Source of the DNA: CAIWHR01 sp963823215
GTDB lineage: Bacteria > Pseudomonadota > Gammaproteobacteria > Burkholderiales > Casimicrobiaceae
Reading direction: 5' to 3'
NCBI GenBank assembly: GCA_963823215.1
Contig: CAWGKT010000006.1
Coordinates: 62,001-126,000, forward strand
DNA: 64,000 nucleotides
In this document: positions 9,265 through 17,523 of the stretch, piece by piece
Layout: every line of letters begins with the position of its first letter
How positions within the stretch are numbered: position 1 is the first letter of the stretch
Notes under the pieces: model-generated
Told to the model about the DNA's origin: nothing
The model's database searches: none
The model's input: the letters and a program-made list of their open reading frames with translations, nothing else
Made by a program: the position numbers and the translations under genes

Positions 9265-10053
9265 ATGACCACTTCGCCTGAGGCGATTGAACAAGCAGCA
9301 AAAGAACTGGCACAGGCGCGTGCCACTCGTCAGGCGATTCCGCGCGTGTCCGAAACATTCAATATCGCCGGCCTCGACGCCGCATACGCGGTTGCCGAAA
9401 TCAACACACGCTCGCGCGTGAAATCCGGGTGCCGAATCGTTGGCCTGAAGGTAGGTCTCACCTCCCGCGCTGTCCAGCAACAACTGGGAGTCGACCAGCC
9501 GGACTTCGGCATTCTGTTCGACGACATGGAAGTATTGAATGGTGCGGACGTACCAATGGTGCGGCTGCTGCAGCCTAAGGTCGAAGCCGAAGTCGCGTTC
9601 GTCGTAGGCCGCGACCTTGCCGGCAACGCACCGAGCTACGGCGAATTCCTGGCTTGCGTTGCGCACGCGCTGCCAGCAATCGAAATCGTCGACAGCGTGA
9701 TTGCGGACTGGAAGATCACACTGGTGGACACGGTTGCGGATAACGCGTCCTCAGGCCTATTTGTGCTGGGTGACCAGCCAGTAGACGTCGGGCGCCTGTC
9801 GCTTGGTTCGCTGGGCATGGAGTTGAAGAAGAACGGCCAGGTGGTGTCGACGGGCAGTGGCGCGGCATGCCTGGGACATCCGTTGCGCGCAGCGTTCTGG
9901 CTCGCGCGCGCGATGGCTACGCGCGGGCAGGGCCTCAAGTGTGGACAGGTGATCCTGTCTGGTGCGCTCGGGCCCATGCAGCCCGTGACCGCGGGCGATC
10001 TTGTGCAGGCGTCGATCGGCGCGCTCGGCGACGTCTCCTGCAGGATGGTCTGA
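9265..10053 (+). CDS. 2-keto-4-pentenoate hydratase (2-hydroxypenta-2,4-dienoate hydratase) family protein
   Basis: This is an intact 262-residue member of the fumarylacetoacetase-like fold. Landmarks are VGLKVGLTSRAVQQQLGVDQPDFG, the metal-binding VEAEVAFVVGRDL (E-x-E), PAIEIVDSVIADWK, and the C-terminal GALGPMQPVTAGDLV. The family adds water to 2-hydroxypenta-2,4-dienoate to give 4-hydroxy-2-oxovalerate (BphH/MhpD/XylJ step) using Mg2+ or Mn2+. It follows the solute-binding protein by 15 nt. The aldolase and acetaldehyde dehydrogenase that normally come next are absent; the cluster breaks off here into the mobile region. Confidence 0.9.
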   Translation: MTTSPEAIEQAAKELAQARATRQAIPRVSETFNIAGLDAAYAVAEINTRSRVKSGCRIVGLKVGLTSRAVQQQLGVDQPDFGILFDDMEVLNGADVPMVRLLQPKVEAEVAFVVGRDLAGNAPSYGEFLACVAHALPAIEIVDSVIADWKITLVDTVADNASSGLFVLGDQPVDVGRLSLGSLGMELKKNGQVVSTGSGAACLGHPLRAAFWLARAMATRGQGLKCGQVILSGALGPMQPVTAGDLVQASIGALGDVSCRMV

Positions 10054-10228
10054 ATGAATCCAATCGACGTCAACGAGCAGGGGTTCAATTTTCACGAATC
10101 CCTCGAATGTTCGATGCAGGAGTTCCCCGTTTCGTGACTGCGATCACCGCCGGCGCGCTGGGCTTCGTCGCGGTACTGCTGCTGGCCGGCCTACGAGCGC
10201 CCTTGGCAGAAACAGGTAAAACGCACCG
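10054..10228 (+). pseudogene. Truncated gene start at the catabolic/mobile junction
   Basis: Immediately after the hydratase stop (TGAATG overlap) an ATG opens a 27-codon frame (MNPIDVNEQGFNF ... FPVS, stop at 10135-10137). An overlapping frame from ATG 10107 gives MFDAGVPRFVTAITAGALG followed by a hydrophobic run (FVAVLLLAGL). Both run into the tRNA-like fragment at 10229. This looks like the 5' end of one or two operon genes cut off by an integration event. I cannot name the family from what remains. Confidence 0.4.
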
Positions 10229-10281
10229 GATTCGGACTCATAGTCCGCAGGTCCCTGGTTCGAGCCCAGGTCGGGGAGCCA
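10229..10281 (+). other. 3' part of a tRNA gene (CAT-type anticodon loop), attachment-site-like
   Basis: The sequence folds as the anticodon arm plus T arm plus 3' acceptor end of a tRNA. A 4-bp stem CGGA/TCCG encloses the loop CTCATAG (anticodon CAT at 10239-10241). The T arm is CCTGG/CCAGG around TTCGAGC, and the fragment ends GGGGAGCCA. The matching 5' acceptor strand (TCCCCGA) and D arm are absent from the preceding 80 bases, so it is not a functional tRNA. tRNA 3' ends are the usual targets of tyrosine recombinases, and this fragment lies exactly where the catabolic operon is interrupted. Confidence 0.6.
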
Positions 10282-10486
10282 ATTCCTTCAAGGTCCATTT
10301 CAGTGGCCGCCGGCCGCGGTCTCTCGCCCGTCAACTCAATGCTCTGATCCGCGGATCGCCGTGCGCTCGAGCAGTTGTTCGGGAACGAGCTTCATGAAGC
10401 TGCTGGCAGCGTTCGACTAACAAGGGTGGGACCATACGTTGCTTGGACCAAGACCTGTGGGTCCGCGCGTGTCGCACAGCGCAGCA

Positions 10487-10604
10487 GTTATCCACAGATC
10501 GCGGGAGAATCCTCTGCTTGTGATGGTCGGTTTCTGGTCAAGAAATCCGGAGGCCCGCATCCAGCCTGGCGGTGCGACGGGTTCGAATCCCGCCATCTCC
10601 GCCA
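10487..10604 (+). repeat. Dispersed repeat R1, copy 1, ending in a tRNA-Ser-like 3' end
   Basis: This shares an ordered series of blocks with 12745-12862: TTATCCACAGATC, a TGGTC...TGGTCAAG pair, a TCCGGAG block, CGCATCCAGCCT, and a tRNA-like T arm plus acceptor end. In this copy the T arm is CGGG TTCGAAT CCCG, followed by CATCTCC and GCCA, the 3' half of a serine-type tRNA acceptor (5' partner GGAGATG, which is missing). These look like the ends left by integrated elements that used a tRNA 3' end as attachment site. Confidence 0.6.
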
Positions 10605-10704
10605 ATTCAGCTTGTAAATCAATAATATACGTGCTAATTGCCGCTTCGCATTTGATAACAGTTGCGCTTGTATTTGAATGCAATTGTGGCTGTTAATCGT
10701 CCTG

Positions 10705-10760
10705 TTTTGGTCAGTTCTCGGTCAGCAAGTTGCCTAAAGATCAGGCAACATTCGCGGTGG
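10705..10760 (+). repeat. Dispersed repeat R2, copy 1
   Basis: This 56-bp element starts TTTTGGTCAGTTCT, contains GGTCA, then AAGTTGCCTAAA and an inverted TGCCT/AGGCA with a 7-nt loop. It is nearly the same as 18331-18386, with about eight differences. The TGGTCAGTT...TGGTCA core also occurs in R1, which ties the two repeat families together. It lies just upstream of the higBA operon. Its function is unknown; recombinase arm sites or leftovers of an integrase-gene end are possible. Confidence 0.55.
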
Positions 10761-10830
10761 TACCACGCTGCTTCTCGCTGCCCCCGGTGGCCACCCCAAT
10801 CCCCGTGCCGTTGATAATAACGATTGACGG

Positions 10831-10851
10831 TACTAATGCGCTGCATTAGTA
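10831..10851. promoter_or_regulatory. Perfect palindrome upstream of higBA, probable autoregulatory operator
   Basis: Nine-base arms TACTAATGC and GCATTAGTA are separated by GCT, with no mismatch. The palindrome ends 7 nt before the GTG start of the toxin gene. HigA and HigBA complexes repress their own promoters by binding such palindromes, so this is the expected operator. The role is inferred from position and symmetry. Confidence 0.7.
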
Positions 10852-10858
10852 TCAGCAG

Positions 10859-11140
10859 GTGATCCGCTCATTCGCCGACAAGCCCACTGCGGCGGTATTC
10901 GATGGCCACCGGGTAAAAGCCTTCGGCCCGCAGATGCAGGACGTGGCCCGGCGCAAGCTCAAGGCGATCGACGCAGCGAAGGTAATCGATGATTTGCGCG
11001 TTCCGCCGGGGAACCGACTGGAAAAACTGTTGGGAGACCGCAAAGGGCAGTGGAGCATCCGAATCAACGACCAATGGCGCGCATGTTTTCGGTGGGAGAA
11101 CGGCGACGCACATGATGTGGAAATCACGGACTATCACTGA
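10859..11140 (+). CDS. higB: HigB-type toxin (RelE/ParE superfamily mRNA interferase)
   Basis: This is an intact 93-residue toxin starting with GTG at 10859, right after the operator palindrome. Family features are VIRSFADKPTAAVFDG at the start, the RKLKAIDAAKVIDDLRVPPGNRLEKLLGDRKGQWSIRIN core, and the typical end WRACFRWENGDAHDVEITDYH. HigB cleaves mRNA on the ribosome and is neutralised by HigA. The toxin-first gene order and the 11-nt gap to the antitoxin are standard for higBA. The antitoxin next to it is frameshifted, which would be dangerous if the toxin were expressed, so either the frameshift is an error or the toxin is silent. Confidence 0.9.
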   Translation: MIRSFADKPTAAVFDGHRVKAFGPQMQDVARRKLKAIDAAKVIDDLRVPPGNRLEKLLGDRKGQWSIRINDQWRACFRWENGDAHDVEITDYH

Positions 11141-11151
11141 ACGAGGTAACC

Positions 11152-11498
11152 ATGGGCATTCGGCGCGACGACCTCAGGAAGACTGACTTCTCGGATGTCT
11201 CGAGCGGCAAGCGGCTCGCCCCGGTGCATCCTGGCAACGTCTTGCTCAAGGACTTTATTGAGCCGCTGGGGATTTCCCGCTATCGCGTGGCCAGAATGCC
11301 AACGTTCCGCAGCGGCGCATCGACTTGATATGCCGCGGGGAGGCGGCCGTGTCGGCCGATATGGCACTGCGCCTCGGGCGCCTGTTCGGCACGACGCCGG
11401 AATTCTGGATCAACCTGCAAGCGCAATACGATCTGGAAGTAGCCGAGCGCGCAGCCGGAAAGGCGATCGCCAAGGCTGTTGTCCCGCTGGCGGCGTGA
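11152..11498 (+). CDS. higA: HigA-type antitoxin (XRE helix-turn-helix), frameshifted
   Basis: The reading frame from ATG 11152 (GIRRDDLRKTDFSDVSSGKRLAPVHPG) carries the HigA N-terminus. The second frame gives NVPQRRIDLICRGEAAVSADMALRLGRLFGTTPEFWINLQ, the helix-turn-helix and dimer part. A missing base near 11291 splits them. Comparison with the second copy at 20740-21063, which reads RVAKNINVPQRR in one frame, locates the change in the AAGAA run. Length about 115 residues if repaired. The last 330 bp are nearly identical to the end of the ATPase fusion gene at 19274-21063. Confidence 0.8.
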
Positions 11499-11579
11499 CA
11501 AACTAGAGGGGCCGCGGTTGACTCTGATCGAACGCTTCGAGACCTAGCCGTGATTTGCGCGAGTGACACCTCTGTTGCG

Positions 11580-11934
11580 ACGGCCAGATACTTGCCTTTG
11601 ACTAGCGCGTGGAAATAGATCAGCGGCTCGCGGCGTCCGATCAGTTCCCGCAAGCCAGCGTTATCCCGATGATTGGGATCAGCACCCCGGTACCGGTAGC
11701 CTAGCAACGCCGGACCAAATGCATCCTGATACGGGCCGTCCGCTATGGTCGTTATAGATAGCGGTAACTCCATATGCCGCGGCTTGAATATTCCCTGGGT
11801 GACACGAGGGGGATGCGCTCCGCCCTGTACGGAAAGCCCTTGCCGAGCAGATCGCGCGACAAGACTTGTCCATGCACGTCGACCTGTTCGCCGAGCCACG
11901 CAAAGGCGGCGCGCCGTATTTCTATGTCAGACAT
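11580..11934 (-). pseudogene. HNH restriction-type endonuclease, N-terminal half, inverted
   Basis: Read on the minus strand this gives SDIEIRRAAFAWLGEQVDVHG, then (after a 1-base shift near 11800) QGIFKPRHMELPLSITT and YRYRGADPNHRDNAGLRELI, ending KGKYLAV. This is the conserved N-terminal domain of a family of HNH endonucleases whose C-terminal half starts just across the boundary on the opposite strand (11944). The natural join KYLAV + WPVFVAGDE is restored only by flipping this segment. The ends carry 7-bp inverted repeats (11581-11587 CGGCCAG and 11944-11950 CTGGCCG). So the gene has been broken by a local inversion, or the assembly is wrong here. Confidence 0.65.
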
Positions 11935-11943
11935 AAGACCGGA

Positions 11944-12491
11944 CTGGCCGGTCTTCGTTGCTGGAGACGAACCAGCGTCTCTTACATTCTCGGTTGCCGT
12001 CGATGACGCGTTGGCGCTAAGAGCCGGCATCGACTTATCCACGAAGGCTGAGGACGTCATCGCTGAAATTAGACGTGGATACATAACAGCAACCGTGAGG
12101 CGCCGAATCCATCAGGCGGCATTTCGCGAACGCGTAATTGACGCGTACCGGCAGCAATGCGCCCTTTGCTGCCTCAAGCATGACGAATTGCTAGACGCCG
12201 CGCACATTCTTCCTGATGCTGATCCGGACGGTGAGACCGGTTGTACCCAATGGCATCGCCCTGGGCAAATTGCACCACGCAGCCTTTGACCGATTCTTCC
12301 TCTCGGTTCGACCGGACTACCTGATTGAGATCCGACAAGACGTCATGCACGAAACTGACGGACCAATGCTAAAGCATGGGCTGCAAGGGATGCATGGGCA
12401 ACGAATTCAGCTCCCAACGCGCATGGCTCTACGGCCGAGCCCAGACCTACTGGGGCAACGGCATCGCCGGTTTCTGGAGCTTGCGCACTGA
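11944..12491 (+). pseudogene. HNH restriction-type endonuclease, C-terminal half (frameshifted)
   Basis: The plus strand encodes WPVFVAGDEPASLTFSVAVDD, a linker helix, RRRIHQAAFRERVIDAYRQQ and the HNH core: CALC, then AAHILPD, then NGIALGKLHHAAFD. A 1-base shift near 12240 separates AAHI from NGIAL. The C-terminus RRFLELAH ends at 12491. The Cys pair, AAHI histidine and the Asn-x6-His of the HNH motif are all present. Together with the inverted half (11580-11934) it makes a protein of about 300 residues, a genome-defence-type nuclease. As it stands it cannot make a working protein. Confidence 0.7.
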
Positions 12492-12553
12492 AAGAGAATC
12501 CGCGCGATACGCGACATACCAGCGAACACGGAATCCGAGATTGCGCGTCGGCC

Positions 12554-12575
12554 TTTGTGGCAAATTTGCCACAAA
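12554..12575. promoter_or_regulatory. Perfect 22-bp palindrome
   Basis: Eleven-base arms TTTGTGGCAAA and TTTGCCACAAA meet with no spacer. The element lies in a 570-bp stretch without a recognisable gene between the HNH remnant and the small protein at 13061. Such a symmetric site could be a repressor operator or a recombination target. No adjacent promoter was identified, so its role is open. Confidence 0.5.
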
Positions 12576-12744
12576 AGGACCGGTCGCTTTCGAGAAACGC
12601 GGGCGTCCGATATTGAGCCGCCACCAGAGGGGAGGGCCAAGAGGAACGTCTTCAAGCTCTTGGCAATGGTCGTCTGACAAGTGTGGGAGCGTACGTCGAG
12701 TTCGGATCAAATCCGTGAATCTGCAGTGCCAGAAAGTACCGGCA

Positions 12745-12862
12745 ATTATCCACAGATCTCCGAAAAGTATTCCGGTTCTTGTGGTCAGTTCTTGGTCAAG
12801 CAATTCCGGAGAACCGCATCCAGCCTAGCGGTGAGGCGGGTTCGGATCCCGCCCTCCCGCCA
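12745..12862 (+). repeat. Dispersed repeat R1, copy 2, with tRNA-like 3' end
   Basis: This is the same block order as 10487-10604: TTATCCACAGATC, GGTCAGTTCTTGGTCAAG, ATTCCGGAG, CGCATCCAGCCT, then a T arm (GCGGG TTCGGAT CCCGC) and the acceptor end CCTCCC-GCCA. No 5' tRNA half is present. Its occurrence after the HNH remnant, as copy 1 occurs before higBA, suggests that the two repeats bracket a 2.3-kb inserted block (about 10.6-12.7 kb). Confidence 0.58.
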
Positions 12863-13060
12863 TTTCTAGACGTTCGGCATCCAACACGCGTCGGTGCGGC
12901 GGATCATTCCCCAGTCGGCGACCCATTTGTCGTGCAGTGTCAGCTGGGCGATTAGATCAACGTGTCGAGTCCGCACCGATTCTGTCTGGAGTATTGACCA
13001 TGTTCAGCACGCATGAGGAGGACGGCTTCACCTAGGTGCAACCACCTGAGGAGAAGCCCA

Positions 13061-13282
13061 ATGGCACGCACGTTTCACCATGGCAACAAAGCGAAGGAAC
13101 GCAGGTTTGGCGCTGATTGGAGATGGCTGCAGACGACGCCCTCCTGGTGGATCCGGACAATGATGACCCGGCCACAACGCCAAGTGGTACGGTGCCTCGT
13201 CAAGCGCACGATGGAACTCGTCGACTACGAAGATGCTCCGCTGTTTCCGCTCGCGAAGAAGCCTCATCACTATTACTGGTAG
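13061..13282 (+). CDS. Small conserved hypothetical protein (MARTFHHGNK type), copy 1
   Basis: This encodes 73 residues starting MARTFHHGNKAKERRFG, with DWRWLQTTPSWWIRTMMTRPQR in the middle and the end PLAKKPHHYYW. It is preceded by GAGGAGAAGCCCA, a good ribosome-binding site, so the ATG at 13061 is preferred over the upstream ATG at 13013. The Trp/His-rich, basic composition recalls small proteins found on plasmids and phages; the function is unknown. A second copy lies at 28294, where it directly precedes the second Phd-VapC module; here the SWIM/SNF2 block separates them. Confidence 0.7.
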   Translation: MARTFHHGNKAKERRFGADWRWLQTTPSWWIRTMMTRPQRQVVRCLVKRTMELVDYEDAPLFPLAKKPHHYYW

Positions 13283-13380
13283 CAACTCCCCGGTCGCAGC
13301 GGCTTCGACGAAGGGACGCCAGGGACACACTGAGTGCTCGGTTCGCGAGCGCCACGTCGCGACACAACGCTAAGATGCGT

Positions 13381-14397
13381 TCATCGAGGCTCTTTCTTTG
13401 TCAATCGCCCCGAGACGCGTCTCTTTTTCACAGCATCGACTTTTGGTACCGACGTCGTAATCACGGCGTTTGTTTTTCTTCTTGCCGAGATGCGCGGGCT
13501 GGCGGAAAACTTGGCCGGTGCTTTCGCCGTTACGGCGTTTCGACTTACCGCGGTCGTCTTGGCGCCATAGTCTTCGCGGCGGTGCTCACCTTAGCCTTCG
13601 TGCTGGCCGCCGCCCTGGCTTGCGTCGTTGTCTTGCGGGTTGCCGTCGATTTGTGACTGGGAGAGGCTGATTTCTTCACCGGTGCGACATCGGCCATCTC
13701 GATGCCGAATACATCGGACAGGTTGGCATCGAGCACCCTGCCTACAGGCGGGCTTGGTCTTGACTTCCGCAGGCTGGCGCCGGCTTGCGCGACGAGGTCC
13801 TTGGGATCCACACGGCGCAACGCAAAAATCAGCTCCGGTTGGCTGTCAAGGCGCGCACCCACGCCATAGAGCACCGCGGCGACGTGCTTGCACATCGAAG
13901 CCCAGTCCGGGCAACTGCAACTGAATTGAATTTCTTTCGGCGCAGGGAAGAGGCCGGTACGCGGTCTGCAGATTCGTTCCATGACCGCTTTGGACAATCG
14001 TCCCTGTAGAAGCTCGACGAGCGAATCGATTGAGCCCGCGCAATCGGTGGTAATGGACTGCCACTGTTTCCCGGGAACGGCCACGACGCTGACGACGACG
14101 TTGTAAAGACTCGACCCCACTACCTGCGCCCGCACTTCGCCCTTTGTGATCTTGAGGTCGATCACCGAACCGTTGCGCACATAGGTACGTCCCCGCGGCA
14201 AGCGGTTGGCGTAGTCGCTGTAGCACTCCAGGTTGTCGCACCATCCCTTGCCCCAGAAGGTCTTGGCGATGCGCGCCACGCGAGGCCGCCACCGGCGAAA
14301 GCTCGGCGCCTGCCTTTCTCGCCTTGGCCGTAGCCTTCTCCGCTTTTTTGCGGCGCTCGGCAGCCGCGACGTACGGCTTCCAGCCGTAGAAGCTCAT
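13381..14397 (-). CDS. SWIM zinc-finger protein (frameshifted)
   Basis: This encodes about 335 residues. The N-terminus SFYGWKPYVAAAERRKKAEK is in one frame. After a shift near 14275 comes IAKTFWGKGWCDNLECYSDYANRLPRGRTY, and then the SWIM zinc finger CSCPDWASMCKH near residue 170. The C-terminus is a long basic Lys/Ala/Thr/Ser-rich tail; the last 60 residues need another shift near 13560. SWIM proteins bind DNA or protein through a C-x-C-xn-C-x-H zinc site. In many bacteria this gene is paired with a SNF2 helicase, as here (20-nt gap to 14417, same strand), so the two probably act as one complex. Confidence 0.82.
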
Positions 14398-14416
14398 GTG
14401 ATTTTCTCGCTTGGGT

Positions 14417-17117
14417 TCAGGTTTCCTGCGCGGAGTGGATGTCGAGCTTCACTAAAGCGAGCAGCTCGGCGTCGCTCATTTCAGTGAGCAGAAGTTCTGC
14501 TCCGCCATCCAGCACATCCTTCACGATTTGCTGCTTCGATTCGATCAGTTGGTCGATCCGCTCTTCGATGGTGCCACGGCAGACGAATTTGTGCACCAGT
14601 ACGTTGCGCCGCTGGCCGATTCGGAACGCACGATCAGTCGCTTGATTTTCCACGGCGGGGTTCCACCAGCGGTCGAAATGTATGACATGCGAAGCCGCGG
14701 TGAGATTGAGTCCCGCGCCGCCGGCTTTGAGCGACAGCACGAAGAATGGCACCCGTTCGTCCTCCTGAAACAGCGTGACCAACTCGCGGCGCCTGGCCAC
14801 CGGAGTGCCGCCGTGCAACACGAGGCCTTCGCGCCCGAAAGTGGCGCCGAGAAATGCGGCCAATGGCTCAGTCGTTTCGCGGAACTGGGTGAACACCAGC
14901 GCTTTTTCCTGCTTGGCCACGATAATCTCGGCCACCTCTCGCAGTCGCGCGAACTTGCCGCTGTCTGCCGAGCGCCAGGCTCCATCGCCCAACCACTGCG
15001 AGGGATGGTTGCAGATCTGCTTGAAGCGCATCAGGAACGACAGCACCAATCCCTTGCGACCGATTCCCTCGGCATCTTCCAGTTCGGCAGCCAATTCGTT
15101 CACGGCACGCTGATAAAGCGCGGCCTGCACGGCACTCAGATGGCACCACGCCTTGACCTCCGTCTTGTCCGGCAAATCGGCGATCACCTGCTTGTCGGTT
15201 TTCATGCGTCGCAGGATGTAGGGCCGTACCAGGGTCCGCAGCGGCCCGAAGTGCTCGGCCTGTGCCAATCGTTTCGAAAAGGCTGCAAAGACTTTCTCCG
15301 TGCCCAGGAGGCCGGGGTGGGTAAAATCGAATATCGACCACAGATCCGAAAGTCCGTTTTCCACCGGCGTACCGGTTAACGCAATACGCGACTGGGCGTT
15401 CAGTTTTTTCACTTGGCGCGTCTGCTTTGCATTCGGATTCTTGATCGCCTGAGCTTCATCGAGAACGACCAGCCGCCACGGCATGCTTGCCAGGGACGGC
15501 AAGCGCAGCAGTGAGCCATAGGTCGTGATGACGACATCGATGCCGACCAGACGCGATGCCTCCAGCGCTCGCAATTCGGCAGGCCGAGCACGCCGACGGA
15601 TGCGCGATCAGGATGCGCAGGCCTGGACAGAAGCGCTCGGATTCGGCGGCCCAATTGGCCATCAGCGATGCCGGGACAACCAACAGGCTAGGTCGGAATG
15701 CCGTCGTCTTATCGCCGTCTTCGCGCTTCAATATGAGCAGCAAAGAGAGCACCTGAATGGTCTTGCCCAGCCCCATGTCGTCGGCAAGACATGCGCCCAT
15801 CCCCAACCGGGTGAGCAAATACAGCCAGCGAACGCCGGTCTGCTGATAAGGGCGCAAAGTGGCCTTGAGGTCCGCCCCAGGGCTGACCTGCGCCAGACCT
15901 TCCGGGTGGCGCAACCCCTGCAGGATTTGAGCGAGCCAAGGACCGGCGACGAGTTCCGACCATTCGGCATCGACGGAATTGTCCGCGCCGTCGAGTGAAG
16001 CTCCTGCCACCAGACGCATCGCTTCGGCAAACGGCAGACCATTTTCCGCCGCCGCCCGTTCGATGGCTTGGAACCGCTTCAGCATGCGCCCGAGCTTTTT
16101 GCGATCCACCTCGACCCAGCGTCCGCGGACGAGTTGCAAGCCGTTGTCGCTGGCAAGCAGTGACTCGATCTCGGCTGGGCTGAGCGGCTCACCGTCGAGC
16201 GTGACTTCCATGCTGAAGTCCAGCAGCGCATCTTTTCCCAGCAGCGAAGGCGGTTGTGCGCCTATGCTGGCTTTGACCAGCGGGCGAGCGGGACGACCTG
16301 CCTGCCACGTTCCAGGCGCACGCACAATGATGCCGGCAGCCTTCAGCTTCGGCACGTCGCTTAAGAGTTGATACGCATCGGCTGGCAGCCAGCGCAGCGG
16401 GTGATAGATCGCGCCGGATTCCACCATTGCGCGCAGCCATCCGCACTGCTCCGCCGCGCGTTGCACCGGCATCAGCAGAGAAAGGAGGCGTGCCTGACTC
16501 TTGCCGTTGGAGAACTCGGCCAGGGCCTGTGAAAGCGGCAGATGTTGCGCCCTGCCATGCGCCGATACACGCGAGGTATACGTGGCGAGAAAGGCGAACG
16601 GCGCCTCAGGGTCTTTGCGGTTCTCCGCGAGATTGAAATGTACCCGGCCAACCAGATTCCAGATCGGATCACGGGCCTTGAGAAATTCCTGGAGCGGGCT
16701 TTTCGAAGCGACAAGTTCCTGACGCAAGGCGTTATCGATATCAATCCAAAGCGTGGCCAGCACCTCAGCCGTCAAATACTCCACGCCAGTCATCGGAGGG
16801 GCATCGGCGATCAAGGCATCGAGGGCATGATCGTCGGGTGCGGCCACCGTGTTGCCTTCAGGTGTGCCGCACAACGCGGTCACATAGCGCGCGGCAAAAT
16901 CACGCCACCACGCCCAAGACGGCGGCAAAACGCTACCAGCTTCAGCCGCCCCGAGATGCAGTAAGGCATGGCCGGAACCAAGGGCGAACGCATCGGTGAG
17001 GCACTGGGCAAGCGCGGCAGGCAAGGGTGATGCATCGGAATCCGGCGCCAGCAAGAGGTGGCCGCGCGGAGTCAGCAGTGGCGCGAGGAAGGAGGAGGTC
17101 GTGGTGGCGATCGACAT
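14417..17117 (-). CDS. SNF2/HepA-family DEAD-box ATPase (helicase-like), one frameshift
   Basis: This encodes about 900 residues. The N-terminal 400 residues are a regulatory region. Then comes the SF2 core: LRPYQQTGVRWL, Walker A DDMGLGKT, Walker B DEAQ, TGTPVEN, and in the second RecA domain QFRETTEPL, LSLKAGGAGLNLT, and motif VI QATDRAFRIGQ. This is the Snf2 family, dsDNA translocases that remodel nucleoprotein. A 1-base shift near 15575, between Walker A and B, splits the gene in two. It is transcribed ahead of the SWIM protein in one operon. The whole unit sits between the small protein (13061) and the Phd-VapC module (18594), which are adjacent in copy 2, so it may be an insertion. Confidence 0.88.
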
Positions 17118-17520
17118 GCCCTTGGAGATTCTACTGAATGCGAGAACGGCAGATCACGACTTTCCGAGGCATGACCGGACGGACTATTGATCCATCGCTC
17201 TTCGCTCTGCGTAAGGCCGTTTGATGACAGAGGCGGCAGCCGCGCTGGCGGCCAACCGAGCCCGCGGGAGCTGCCGGGTAACGATGAAACGTCGACCTAC
17301 GCGCGCATCGGTTTCGAGCTGCCGGATACCACGGGCCACAAATTACGCGAGCTTGAGCCCCGCAGCACGACGGGCCGTCTTCAACGACCGGTCTGCGCAA
17401 GCGTCCTGCGGCATGACCTCAGCACGGGCGCGAAGACTCCCCGCTCACTCGCGCTGTATGGGTGAGCGCATCTCCAATGCTTGCAAGCGTTGTCGGCTGC
17501 ATGTTCGATTTTCAAAATCC
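17118..17520. other. Intergenic stretch without a supported gene
   Basis: About 400 bp lie between the start of the SNF2 gene and the end of the XRE antitoxin gene. Short frames exist on both strands, but none shows a recognisable motif, a ribosome-binding site or a partner in the repeats. The SNF2 promoter should lie near 17120-17200. Confidence 0.4.
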
Positions 17521-17523
17521 TAT

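Noticed and set aside
10229..10604. Functional tRNA genes
   Set aside because: Only anticodon/T arms and 3' acceptor ends are present; the 5' acceptor strands and D arms are missing in each case.
14528..15379. 283-codon plus-strand frame inside the SNF2 gene
   Set aside because: No domain; the minus strand encodes the SF2 helicase motifs in this interval.
17131..17465. Small overlapping frames upstream of the SNF2 gene
   Set aside because: No motif, ribosome-binding site or homology to the other module copies; composition fits non-coding sequence.
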